Assembly (NCBI GenBank): GCA_016714465.1
Contig: JADKDT010000015.1
Span: forward strand, 1 to 64,000
Direction of reading: 5' to 3'
DNA: 64,000 nt
From: Candidatus Brachythrix odensensis
GTDB lineage: Bacteria; Chloroflexota; Anaerolineae; J036; Brachytrichaceae
Shown: positions 37,175 to 45,036 of the stretch, piece after piece
Layout: the number at the start of each line of letters is the position of its first letter
Numbering within the stretch: position 1 is the stretch's first letter
Made by a program: the position numbers and the translations under genes
Notes under the pieces: model-generated
Told to the model about the DNA's origin: nothing
Seen by the model: the letters and a program-made list of their open reading frames with translations, nothing else
The model's database searches: none

Positions 37175-39001
37175 ATGAACCTGGGTGGATATGCAAATAA
37201 CGTGGGTCACATTGACCTGACTTCGGGCAAAGTGGAATACAAGCCCATCCCCGAAGCGTGGGCGCGCAAATATGTTGGCGCGCGCGGACTGGGCGTGCGC
37301 TACTGCTACGAGGCTGGCCCAAAGGTCGACGCGCTGAGCCCGCAGAACCTGCTGTGCTTCATGAACGGGCCCCTGACCGGAAGCGAGGCCAACATGAGCG
37401 GCCGCCTGGCGGTTGTCACCAAGTCGCCCCTGACCGGGACAATCACCGACAGCCATCAGGGTGGCTGGTCCGCTGCCCGGTTGCGCTGGGCGGGATTTGA
37501 CGGCCTGGTTTTCAGCGGCAAGGCAACCAAGCCCGTGTACGCATACATTCACGACGGCAAGATTGAGCTGCTCGATGCCGCCGAAGTGTGGGGCAAGGGC
37601 GTGCATGACACGGTCAAGCACTTCAAGGCCAAGTATGGCGAGAAGGACCTCACCGTCATGACCATCGGCCAGGCTGGCGAGAACCTGGTCAAGTTCGCCT
37701 GCTGGATGAACGAGAACGACCGCGCCAGCGGCCGCGGCGGCACGGGCTGCGTCGGTGGGAGCAAGATGCTCAAGGCCATCGTGGTCAAAGCCGAGAAGAA
37801 GATGGTGAAGGCCTCCGACCGTGATGCGTGGAAGATCGCCCACACCCGGGCGCTTGCCGGCATTATGGCCGAGCAGAACATCACCAGCCCGCGCAAGGGC
37901 GGCCTGTCGGTCTATGGCACCAACGTGCTGATGAACATCACCAGCAGTATCGGCGGCCTTCCGACCAAGAACAGCACTCTGACATCGTTTGGCGAAAACG
38001 CCGAGAAGATCAGCGGCGAATGGGTGAATGCCAATATTCTGGTTGACAACCCCACCTGCCATGCCTGTCCGGTTGCCTGCAAGAAGGAAGTCGAAGTCAA
38101 GGAAGGGCCGTGGAAGGGTCTGCGCATGGAGAGCGTTGAGTACGAACCGGCCTGGTCGGTCGGCGCGAACTGCGGCAATAGCGACGGCAATACGGTGGCC
38201 AAGATGATTGATCTGTGCAACGACTACGGCATGGATGCGATCGAAATCGGCCATCCCATCTCGATCTACATGGAGGCCAGCGAACGGGGCTTTACGGGCA
38301 AGGACGGCACGCTCGCCTGGGGCGACACCATGGGCATGGTTGCGCTGGCCGAGAAGGTCGCCCTGCGCCAGGGTCTCGGGAATGTCATGGCGGATGGCGC
38401 CAATGCCACGGCCAAGCACTTCGGGCACCCCGAGCTGGCGATGACAGTCAAGGGCCAGGGTATCCCAGCCTACGACCCGCGCGGGATGAAGGGCATGGGC
38501 ATCGCCTACGCCACGAGCAACCGCGGCGCCTGCCACCTGCGGGCCTATACCCCGGCGGCCGAGCTTGGCGTCATGCCGTACGGCTCGCTCAAGGTCGATC
38601 CACTGGAGTGGAAGGGCAAGGGCAAGCTCACGATGATCTTCCAGGACATCCATGCGTTCTCGGACAGCATGGACCTGTGCAAGTTCAGCGCGTTTGCCAT
38701 GGGCGCGGACGAGTACGCCCAGCAATACGCCGCGATCGTGGGTGTTCCGTTCACGGCTGCCGACGTGCTCAAGACGGGCGAGCGCATCTACAACCTCGAG
38801 CGCCTCTACAACAACGAGGCTGGTCTGGCCGAAGGCAGCGACTATCTGCCCAAGCGCTTCACCAATGAAGCATCCACCATGAAGGGCTCTGAGGGCCACG
38901 TGTGTGAACTCGATGACATGCTTGTCGAGTACTACGCCGAGCGCGGCTGGACAAACGGCGTCGCCACCCAGGCGAAGCTGGCTGAGCTTCAGGTTCCGTA
39001 G
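37175..39001 (+). CDS. aor: Aldehyde ferredoxin oxidoreductase (tungsten-pterin)
   Basis: A 608-residue AOR-family enzyme that oxidises aldehydes to acids using a W- (or Mo-) bis-pterin and one [4Fe-4S] cluster. The N-terminal domain has ARKYVGARGLGVRYCYE and NGPLTGSEANMSGRLAVVTKSPLTG. Pterin-binding stretches include NENDRASGRGGTG and the EYEPAWSVGANCGNSD region. The cluster ligands are visible: Cys295, Cys298 and Cys302 (TCHACPVACKK) and Cys502 (MDLCKFSAF). ATG 37175 has a good ribosome site (ttggagg). The 3' end is followed by a palindrome plus T-run. It is flanked by MoaD-like genes on both sides, which suggests a dedicated cofactor supply. Its electron acceptor is not encoded nearby. Confidence 0.95.
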   Translation: MNLGGYANNVGHIDLTSGKVEYKPIPEAWARKYVGARGLGVRYCYEAGPKVDALSPQNLLCFMNGPLTGSEANMSGRLAVVTKSPLTGTITDSHQGGWSAARLRWAGFDGLVFSGKATKPVYAYIHDGKIELLDAAEVWGKGVHDTVKHFKAKYGEKDLTVMTIGQAGENLVKFACWMNENDRASGRGGTGCVGGSKMLKAIVVKAEKKMVKASDRDAWKIAHTRALAGIMAEQNITSPRKGGLSVYGTNVLMNITSSIGGLPTKNSTLTSFGENAEKISGEWVNANILVDNPTCHACPVACKKEVEVKEGPWKGLRMESVEYEPAWSVGANCGNSDGNTVAKMIDLCNDYGMDAIEIGHPISIYMEASERGFTGKDGTLAWGDTMGMVALAEKVALRQGLGNVMADGANATAKHFGHPELAMTVKGQGIPAYDPRGMKGMGIAYATSNRGACHLRAYTPAAELGVMPYGSLKVDPLEWKGKGKLTMIFQDIHAFSDSMDLCKFSAFAMGADEYAQQYAAIVGVPFTAADVLKTGERIYNLERLYNNEAGLAEGSDYLPKRFTNEASTMKGSEGHVCELDDMLVEYYAERGWTNGVATQAKLAELQVP

Positions 39002-39348
39002 CGTAGATTGTTGAATGGCAAGATCATCATCCCCGCGCGTAGCGCGGGGATGATGATCTTGCCATTTTTTCCATCTATCCGCCGCCGCGAATGAGCTTCC
39101 AGGTCGAGCAACGGACGGATCCTCGCGAGCACTTCAGGTGTGCCCTCAAGCTGTAACCGTATGCGGCCGACGCGAATTGAGCCGATCACATAGTCATCCG
39201 CCGGCAGCACCCGCGCGCGCCAACCCTCGGCCCCAGTCCAACCGTCGCCGAGTTCGGCCCCGCCCAGGTCCTTGAAATACTCGCCCATCAGCCACGGGGT
39301 GATTCCCGGGAGCACGAAATCGAGGGGTCCAGTATCCCCGTCAGCCAC
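38989..39348 (-). CDS. MoaD-associated C-terminal domain (DUF1952-like)
   Basis: A 119-residue protein starting at GTG 39348, which overlaps the end of the moaD gene. Blocks such as GITPWLMGEYFKDLGGAELGDGWTGAEGW and VLPADDYVIGSIRVGRIRLQLEG suggest the small domain (DUF1952 type) found with MoaD proteins in Thermus; this match is from memory and moderate. The last about 25 residues (NGKIIIPALRAGMMILPFNN...) are encoded by a palindrome (39014-39066) and so are unlikely to be the ancestral C-terminus. The gene runs 13 nt into the AOR gene on the opposite strand. Confidence 0.6.
   Translation of the reverse strand: MADGDTGPLDFVLPGITPWLMGEYFKDLGGAELGDGWTGAEGWRARVLPADDYVIGSIRVGRIRLQLEGTPEVLARIRPLLDLEAHSRRRIDGKNGKIIIPALRAGMMILPFNNLRYGT
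39014..39066. terminator. Palindrome family copy 7 (25-bp arms), AOR terminator
   Basis: A perfect inverted repeat around the loop gta (39039-39041). The core is ccccgcgc/gcgcgggg and the outer arm reads aatggcaagatcatcat. A T-run continues to 39070, so on the plus strand it forms a strong Rho-independent terminator for AOR. On the minus strand it is the coding end of the DUF1952-like gene. Confidence 0.8.
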
Positions 39349-39618
39349 CGCCCACCGCCGGAAAAAGGTCGACCTCGTCCGTTTCCTTGAGCAGGGTGTC
39401 CATCAGGGTTGCCATATACCGTATGTCGCGTCCGTTTACGAAGACGTGGACGTAGTTGTGCAACTCGCCCTCTTCGTTGAAGAGTTCGGCTTTGAGCGGC
39501 GGGTAGCGCATCGTCAGCTCGGTAAGGACGTCGCGGATGCGCGTCCCGTCTGTGCGGGTGACTTCGACGTGTTTCCCGCCGGTGATCTGGCGGAGGGTGG
39601 CGTAAAACTGACTCTCAT
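39341..39618 (-). CDS. moaD: MoaD/ThiS-type sulfur-carrier protein, one frameshift
   Basis: After adding one T in the T-run near 39605 the frame reads M-R-V-S then FYATLRQITGGKHVEV, TDGTRIRDVLTELTMRYPPL, HVFVNGRDIRYM, DEVDLFPAVGGG and stop. That is a complete 90-odd-residue MoaD ending in Gly-Gly-Gly, with the Gly-Gly tail needed for thiocarboxylation. MoaD donates sulfur to make molybdopterin with MoaE, which is not in the window. It overlaps the following gene (GTGGCTGA). It converges on AOR and is probably its cofactor partner. The missing base fits a homopolymer sequencing error. Confidence 0.8.
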
Positions 39619-39656
39619 GACATTTGCTGATGCGAGGGCCACCACCAGGTCAATTG

Positions 39657-39699
39657 CCGGACACGGTTTTCCCGGCTCCGCCGGGAAAACCGTGTCCGG
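39657..39699. repeat. Palindrome family copy 8 (20-bp arms)
   Basis: A perfect inverted repeat around the loop tcc (39677-39679). The core is cccggc/gccggg and the outer arm reads ccggacacggtttt. It lies in the divergent gap between moaD and the methyltransferase gene. Confidence 0.9.
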
Positions 39700-39772
39700 A
39701 ATATCTCGTTGTGTAGGCCGTCGCTGCCAGATTCTACATGGCTGGCCCCGCCGCTGATAGAATCCCGCCCCG

Positions 39773-40604
39773 ATGACAGCCAAACCGCGCGACGCCAGCG
39801 CCGCTCGCCCGAACGACTATGCCCCCCGCGAGCCTCGCGACTATCTGTGGAACCAACTGGCCGAACTGCCCTACTTCCGCGCTGTTGCGCGCAGTGGAGT
39901 CGCGCTTCTATGCCGATCTGCCCATCGTCGGCCCCGTCCTGGACCTGGGCTCGGGGGATGGCAGCTTTGCCGCGCAGACCTTCGCAAAGCCTCTGGACGT
40001 CGGCCTTGATCCGTGGAAGCCGCCGATGGCTGAAGCGCGCCGGCGCGGCGCGCATGCGGCACTCACGCTTGCGGATGCGGCTCGCATGCCGTTTTCGGAT
40101 GCGAGCTTCAACACCGTCATCAGCAATTCAGTGCTCGAGCATATTCCCGAGATCGAGCCCGTGGTGGCTGAGGCCTTTCGGGTGCTCAAGCCCGGGGGCC
40201 ACTTTATCTTCTGCGGCCCGAACGAGCGTTTTGCCGAGTGGCTGATCGGCGGCTACGTCCTCGGAAACACCTATCGGCGCTGGTTCAATCGCATCGCCAG
40301 GCACGTCCGGACCGATAGCGAGGCGACCTGGCGGGCGCGTCTTGCCGGTCATGGGTTTGAGGTCGCAGGCGCCTGGAACTACTTCTCACCCCGGGCGACG
40401 CAGGCCCTTGAGCTCGGGCACTTTTTCGGGTTGCCGAACCTGATCAGCAAGAAAGTGCTTGGCCAATGGGTGCTTTTTCCCAACAAGGCCAATCTCGGAT
40501 TGCGGGCCCTTTACGCGTCGCTCAAGCCAATCTATGATGAACCGACGGGGATGCCCGCCACCCAGCTCTTTGTCGTTGCCCGCAAGCCTGCGAGCGCGCC
40601 GTAG
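39773..40604 (+). CDS. SAM-dependent methyltransferase, one frameshift
   Basis: Class I methyltransferase (Methyltransf_11 type). Motif I is PVLDLGSGDGSFA, then LADAARMPFSDASFNTVISNSVLEHI, then EAFRVLKPGGHFIFCGPNE. The N-terminus NDYAPREPRDYLWNQLAELPYFRA is in one frame (ATG 39773) and LLRAVESRFYADLP in the next. An indel near 39882, in a gc-repeat, explains this. The substrate is unknown. The TAG stop (40602-40604) is the first triplet of a dispersed repeat (gtaggcgcggg). Confidence 0.85.
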
Positions 40605-40730
40605 GCGCGGGCTTCAGCCCGCGGGTCTAACACGGGAACGTTGTGCAATTGTAGGCGCGGGCTTCAGCCCGCGCAGCGGGCCTGTTTTGGATACGCGGGC
40701 TGAAGCCCGCGCCTACAATCCGCGCCTACA
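40601..40730. repeat. Three to four copies of the gtaggcgcgggcttcagc repeat
   Basis: There are two direct copies (40601-40623 and 40649-40674), one inverted copy (40693-40717) and a partial inverted copy (40720-40730). Each full copy contains the palindrome cgcgggcttcagcccgcg. They lie between convergent genes and supply the stop codons of both: TAG at 40602-40604 on plus and at 40713-40715 on minus. Confidence 0.88.
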
Positions 40731-41399
40731 TTCCGCGCCGACAAGCGCGGCGACGGGCCGGAACGTCCATCGGTGTTCGGAGCAAGGTCCCATGGCCGCC
40801 AGGGCGGCCGCGTGCGCCGCAGTTCCATATCCCTTGTGCGCTGCGAAGCCATAGCCCGGCAGGTTGCCATCCATGGCAGTCATGCGCGCGTCGCGCGCCG
40901 TTTTTGCCAGCACCGACGCCGCGGCGACGCTCAGGCTGATTGAATCGGCGAAGAAGAACACGTCCTGGCGCGCCGGAAGATTGGGAAGCGTGACCGCGTC
41001 GATGACCAGCCCCTTGGGCGCCACACCGAGGCCGTCAATGGCCCGGCGCATCGCCAGCCGCGTGGCTGGGACGATCCCAATCGCGTCAATTTCACCGGCC
41101 TCTGCCCAGCCTACGGCGAAGGTCACTGCGACAATCCGGATCAAATCGGCAAAGTGTTCACGGGCTGATGCCGAAAGCTTCTTGGAGTCGGTTAATCCGC
41201 GCAGTCTCCGGAGCGTGGCGCTTGTGAGCGGCAGAATTACCGCGCCAGCGGCGACGGGTCCCGCCCACGCGCCGCGGCCCGCCTCATCAATGCCCGCCAC
41301 GGGAGAACATTCCGCCGCCTCAAGGGCGCGCTCGTGGCGCAGGGTTGGGCGCGCATCTGGCCGGGGTGGCGCGGGGCGGGGCGGACCAGCGCGCCGCAT
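40713..41399 (-). CDS. rnhB: Ribonuclease HII
   Basis: It cuts RNA in RNA-DNA hybrids, for removing primers and misincorporated ribonucleotides. The N-terminal motif is PVAGIDEAGRGAWAGPVAAGAVIL (family DEAGRGxxAGPV; catalytic Asp and Glu). Further motifs are LTDSKKLSA, VIDAVTLP (third acidic residue), SISLSVAAASVLAKTARDARM and YGFAAHKGYGTAAH. At 228 residues it is of usual length. The C-terminal residues ECRRGL are encoded by the repeat array. Its start (41399) lies 5 nt after the preceding glycosyltransferase stop, so the two form an operon. Confidence 0.95.
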   Translation of the reverse strand: MRRAGPPRPAPPRPDARPTLRHERALEAAECSPVAGIDEAGRGAWAGPVAAGAVILPLTSATLRRLRGLTDSKKLSASAREHFADLIRIVAVTFAVGWAEAGEIDAIGIVPATRLAMRRAIDGLGVAPKGLVIDAVTLPNLPARQDVFFFADSISLSVAAASVLAKTARDARMTAMDGNLPGYGFAAHKGYGTAAHAAALAAMGPCSEHRWTFRPVAALVGAECRRGL

Positions 41400-41404
41400 A
41401 GGGA

Positions 41405-42166
41405 CTACGCGCGCCGGTAGGCGCCGCGCAAATCCGCCAGCCGGATCTGGCCGAGTTCCATCACGCCGCGGAGCGAGTCACGCACCAGATTTACCCGCCG
41501 CGAGTGCTGATAGTCCCACGCGACCGGCACCTCGCGGACTTTGTAGCCCAGCCGTTTGGCGACAAACAAGACCTCGACGTCGAAACCTGCCGTGACCTTG
41601 GAGCCCACTGTTTCATGGGCCTCTGAGTTCTTGTAGAAATGCAGATGATCGAGGATGGGACCGACCGCGCTGCCTCGAAACGCCTTGAATCCGCACTGCG
41701 TGTCGGTGATCTCGCTGAAGCCCAGAATGAGGTTCCGCAGGAGCATCTGTCCGCGCGACATGACCAGCCGCCAGAACGGCGCATTGCGCCGGTACGTGCC
41801 GCGCGAGCCAATGACAACATCGTAGCCGCGCTCAAACCACGGCAGGATGAGCTCCACTTCGGAGAGGGGCGTGGCCTGGTCCATATCGCTGAACAGCACA
41901 ATTTCACCCTGAGCGGCCAGCATTCCGGTCGATACGGCATAGGCCTTGCCGCGGTGCGGATTGCGGATGAGCTTGAAGCGCGCATGCGCGCCAACATAGG
42001 CCTCAACCAGGGCGGCAGTGTTGTCCGCGCTCCCATCGTCGACGACGATGACCTCGCTTTCGTACGGCTGGGCGGCAAGATACGCTTCGACAGTGTCGAG
42101 CGCACCCTTCTCAAGGTTTCCGGCTTCGTTGAAGGCCGGGATGACCAAGCTTAGGCGCGGCTTCAT
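41405..42166 (-). CDS. GT2 glycosyltransferase, dolichyl-phosphate glucosyltransferase-like
   Basis: A 253-residue GT-A fold enzyme: LSLVIPAFNEAGNL, EVIVVDDGSADNTAALV, RGKAYAVSTGMLAAQGEIVLFSDMDQATP (metal-binding DxD region) and SEITDTQCGFKAF. It resembles polyprenyl/dolichyl-phosphate beta-glucosyltransferases, which make lipid-linked sugar donors for GT-C enzymes. That would fit the cluster at 23068-36040, though the two are not adjacent. No membrane helix is seen. TATAAT lies nine nt upstream of its ATG. Confidence 0.88.
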   Translation of the reverse strand: MKPRLSLVIPAFNEAGNLEKGALDTVEAYLAAQPYESEVIVVDDGSADNTAALVEAYVGAHARFKLIRNPHRGKAYAVSTGMLAAQGEIVLFSDMDQATPLSEVELILPWFERGYDVVIGSRGTYRRNAPFWRLVMSRGQMLLRNLILGFSEITDTQCGFKAFRGSAVGPILDHLHFYKNSEAHETVGSKVTAGFDVEVLFVAKRLGYKVREVPVAWDYQHSRRVNLVRDSLRGVMELGQIRLADLRGAYRRA

Positions 42167-42175
42167 GCGAAAGCG

Positions 42176-42181
42176 ATTATA
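42176..42181 (-). promoter_or_regulatory. -10 box (TATAAT) before the GT2 gene, leaderless type
   Basis: On the minus strand a perfect TATAAT ends 9 nt before ATG 42166, in the 30-nt gap after the preceding gene. There is no Shine-Dalgarno. This predicts a leaderless transcript for the GT2/rnhB pair. Confidence 0.5.
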
Positions 42182-42196
42182 GATGCGAAGACGCGC

Positions 42197-43141
42197 TCAG
42201 GCCAGCCCCGATCGGATCACCTGGGCATACGCCCGAATTCGCTCGGCCCGCATGGCGCGCTTGTGGCCGAGCAGCCACTTGGCTGCCTCTACGACAAGTT
42301 GCGCCGTGAATCCGGCCATTAGCACGGCGCGGAGCAGCTCCGCCGCAGCCCTGCCATGGTGTTTCGCAAAATAGCGCACTCGGCTCGTGTTGAAACGCAA
42401 CGTTCTCAGGCCCGACACTTTGTCGCTGCTCTTTGCCTCAAAGTGAATGATGGTGGCACCCGGATACCAGACCACGGCCCAACCCTGTGCCTTCATCCGG
42501 CGGCACCAGTCGGTCTCTTCCGAGTACATGAAGAAGTTGGTTTCATCCAACCCACCCACCTGGTCGATGGCCCTCCAACGCGCCAGCATTGCCGCGCCAA
42601 CCACCCCATCGACATCGCAGGGCTGGTCCTCTGGCGCGTCCCGCACAAAGTAGCGACTCAGCAACCCGGGTGGCGCCAGACGCTGCAACCAGGTGCTCTC
42701 GAAAATCCCGGTCGCCAGAGTCGGGAAACGGCGTCTCGACGACTGCGGGCTGCCGTCGCCGTAGACCAAACGTGGACCGATGAGCCCGGCCTCGGGACGG
42801 CCGCGCGCGAACGTCATGAGCGCGTCCAGCGCGTCCGGTGTGACGATCGTGTCAGGATTCAGCAGAAACACGAAGTGATCTGGATCAGCCGCCCCGGGAA
42901 CCGATCGCGCCGCAGCCAACCCATCGTTGTTGCCGCCCGTGAAACCGCGATTGGTCTGGTTGACGACAAGCTGGACCTCGGGAAATTCCAGCGCCACCAT
43001 GGCCGGCGTGCCATCCGAGCTGGCATTGTCGACCACAATCACCGTCATCGCCTCATGGGCCGGCGCGCAGCGCTGCAGTGAGCGCAGACAGTCGCGAAGC
43101 AAATTCCTGACATTCCAGCTGACGATGATGACGGTCAGCAT
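42197..43141 (-). CDS. GT2 glycosyltransferase, rhamnosyltransferase-like
   Basis: A 314-residue GT2 enzyme: LTVIIVSWNVRNLLRDCLRSL, VIVVDNASSDGTPAMV, NQTNRGFTGGNNDGL, HFVFLLNPDTIVTPDALDALM (nucleotide/metal-binding) and GVVGAAMLARWRAIDQVGGLDETNFFMYSEETDWCRRM (acceptor and catalytic region). It resembles WcaA/rhamnosyltransferase-type surface-glycan enzymes. A C-terminal hydrophobic stretch (AELLRAVLMAGFTAQLVVEAAKWLL) may touch the membrane. It ends 30 nt before the next minus-strand gene. Confidence 0.9.
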   Translation of the reverse strand: MLTVIIVSWNVRNLLRDCLRSLQRCAPAHEAMTVIVVDNASSDGTPAMVALEFPEVQLVVNQTNRGFTGGNNDGLAAARSVPGAADPDHFVFLLNPDTIVTPDALDALMTFARGRPEAGLIGPRLVYGDGSPQSSRRRFPTLATGIFESTWLQRLAPPGLLSRYFVRDAPEDQPCDVDGVVGAAMLARWRAIDQVGGLDETNFFMYSEETDWCRRMKAQGWAVVWYPGATIIHFEAKSSDKVSGLRTLRFNTSRVRYFAKHHGRAAAELLRAVLMAGFTAQLVVEAAKWLLGHKRAMRAERIRAYAQVIRSGLA

Positions 43142-43156
43142 GCAAGCACCGCCGGC

Positions 43157-44182
43157 CTAGACCACCCGTCGCGCGTATTCATCGACCAGACCGAACAGCG
43201 CAGCGCGGTGGGCACTCTCGGGGAACACACCCAGGGCCTGGATGGCGCGCTGACCCGCGCCGGCGGCCTCCCGGCGGGATGCTTCAATGGCATCCGAACG
43301 GCGGATGCGGTCGATCAAGCGGTCATAGGTCGCCCGATCGCACTCGCCGCGAAGCGCGCAAACCAGATCGGGGTCCGAAGCATGCGTTTCGGCGAATCGC
43401 AACGTGGGCAGGGTGATCAAACCGCGCCGCAGATCGCTCCCAACCGGCTTGCCTACGACCCGCTGCTCGCCGGTGAAGTCGAGGATGTCGTCGATGATTT
43501 GGAAGCCCATGCCGAACTCGCGCCCAAACTCACGAAGCGCTTCCGTTTGGCGGGCGCTGGCCCCGCACACGCTGGCCATGGCCGTCGTCGCCAGGACGAA
43601 CATCGAGGCTGTCTTGGCATAGATCCGGCGCAGATAGTCGTCGTGTGTGCTGCGGGTCTCCCAGTCGGAAAACCCCTGCCGGAGTTCGCCGGCCACCATA
43701 ACGCAAAGCGTGTCGGCGAAGATGGACATGGCCTCGACGCTGTTCGCCTGGGAGGCCAGTTTCGCCGCATACGCAAACAGAAAATCGCCGGTCAGCACCG
43801 TCGCCGCCGGTGTCCAGGCGGCGTTTAGCGTCGCGGCCCCGCGCCGCATGAGCGATCCGTCGATTAAATCATCGTGGACGAGGGTGGCGGTGTGCAGCAT
43901 TTCCACCGCGCCTGCCAGATGCACCGCGTTTGAGTCAGGCGGGTCGACGCCCAGCATGCCGGCTACGAGCAGGGCGATCGTCGGTCGAATGCGCTTGCCG
44001 CCGCTGTTGAGGATAACCTCAACAGCCTGTCTCAGTCCGTCGGGCTCGACATCGGGCAGATCGTGGATCACGGCCTCCACCTGTTTGAGCGACGGGCCAA
44101 CCAGATCCGCCGCCGTCGGAGGGTCCAGGTGCGCGGGCGGTGTCTCGTAGGTAGATGCCATTGGTGCGAATACGGTCGTCAT
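43157..44182 (-). CDS. Polyprenyl diphosphate synthase (trans, long-chain)
   Basis: It condenses isopentenyl diphosphate units onto an allylic primer to make the side chain of menaquinone or a similar lipid. The 341-residue protein has GGKRIRPTIALLVAGML, the first Asp-rich motif LVHDDLIDGSLMRRG and the second GFQIIDDILDFTGEQRVVGKPVGSDLRRGLITLP. Small residues before the first motif are consistent with a long-chain product, but chain length cannot be fixed from sequence alone. ATG 44182 is used; MASTYETPP seven codons later is an alternative start. Confidence 0.93.
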   Translation of the reverse strand: MTTVFAPMASTYETPPAHLDPPTAADLVGPSLKQVEAVIHDLPDVEPDGLRQAVEVILNSGGKRIRPTIALLVAGMLGVDPPDSNAVHLAGAVEMLHTATLVHDDLIDGSLMRRGAATLNAAWTPAATVLTGDFLFAYAAKLASQANSVEAMSIFADTLCVMVAGELRQGFSDWETRSTHDDYLRRIYAKTASMFVLATTAMASVCGASARQTEALREFGREFGMGFQIIDDILDFTGEQRVVGKPVGSDLRRGLITLPTLRFAETHASDPDLVCALRGECDRATYDRLIDRIRRSDAIEASRREAAGAGQRAIQALGVFPESAHRAALFGLVDEYARRVV

Positions 44183-44235
44183 TGTACCTGTCCCATGTTT
44201 TGAAACTACTTCCCTATCCTATCCCGTCAAGTCAG

Positions 44236-45030
44236 TCACGCCTGAGCAGGTGTTGAGTGAATGTTGAAGAAGCGAAGCGCATTCAGTGTTGTCTGGAGGC
44301 CAAGTTCAGACGGGTCAATGCCGCGGATCGCGGCCAGCCGGGCTGCGACATCCGCGACATGGCGGGGTTCATTTCGCCTTCCGCGAAATGGGTGGGGGGA
44401 GAGGTAAGGCGAATCTGTCTCCAGGACGATTGACCCGAGGGGCACCCAGCATGCGATTGCGCGGAGCGCATCGGCTCGTTGATAGGTAAGGGGCCCCCCC
44501 AATCCGATCAGGTATCCGCGCTCAACCGCAATGCGCGCCTGGAGTTCGTCGCCTGAGAACGCATGCAGCAGGACCGGCACCGCGTCATCGCCTCGGTTTG
44601 CGACAGCCAGCGCGTCAAGCACGTCGGCCATGGCGTCTCGGCAGTGAATGAGAATCGGCTTTCGCATAACCTGGGCGAGTTCGATCTGACCCACGAAAGC
44701 TGCCCGTGCGACGTCCGGCGGATAGCTGTTCCAGTGATAGTCCAGACCGATCTCACCGATCGCGACGACCCGTGGCTGCCCAGCCAGCGCCCGCAGGTCG
44801 GCCAGCGCCCCGTCGTTCAGGTCACCGGCGGCGTTCGGATGGATACCCACCGCCGCCCACGTGTCCCGGCGCGAGGCGGCAAGAGCCGCGGCCCGCGCGC
44901 TGCTTGCCATATCAAAGGCGGGATTGAGGAAGTAATGCACGCCCGCCGCGTTGGCACGGGCGAAAACCTCGTCTCGATCGCCGTCATAGACATCGAGGTC
45001 GAGGTGGCAGTGCGTGTCGAAGAGATCCAA
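44236..45030 (-). CDS. tatD: TatD family metal-dependent hydrolase/DNase
   Basis: A 264-residue TIM-barrel hydrolase. Metal ligands are visible in DLFDTHCHLDLDVYDGD, IGEIGLDYHWNSYPPD, KPILIHCRDAMADVLD, VLLHAFSGD and VLETDSPYLSPHPFRGRRNEP. The family comprises 3'-5' DNases acting in DNA repair or quality control. The start is a TTG at 45030, 7 nt after the preceding gene ends, giving the conserved DLFDTHCHLD at the N-terminus. It is probably co-transcribed with the phosphohexomutase. Confidence 0.92.
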   Translation of the reverse strand: MDLFDTHCHLDLDVYDGDRDEVFARANAAGVHYFLNPAFDMASSARAAALAASRRDTWAAVGIHPNAAGDLNDGALADLRALAGQPRVVAIGEIGLDYHWNSYPPDVARAAFVGQIELAQVMRKPILIHCRDAMADVLDALAVANRGDDAVPVLLHAFSGDELQARIAVERGYLIGLGGPLTYQRADALRAIACWVPLGSIVLETDSPYLSPHPFRGRRNEPRHVADVAARLAAIRGIDPSELGLQTTLNALRFFNIHSTPAQA

Positions 45031-45036
45031 TGCTGC

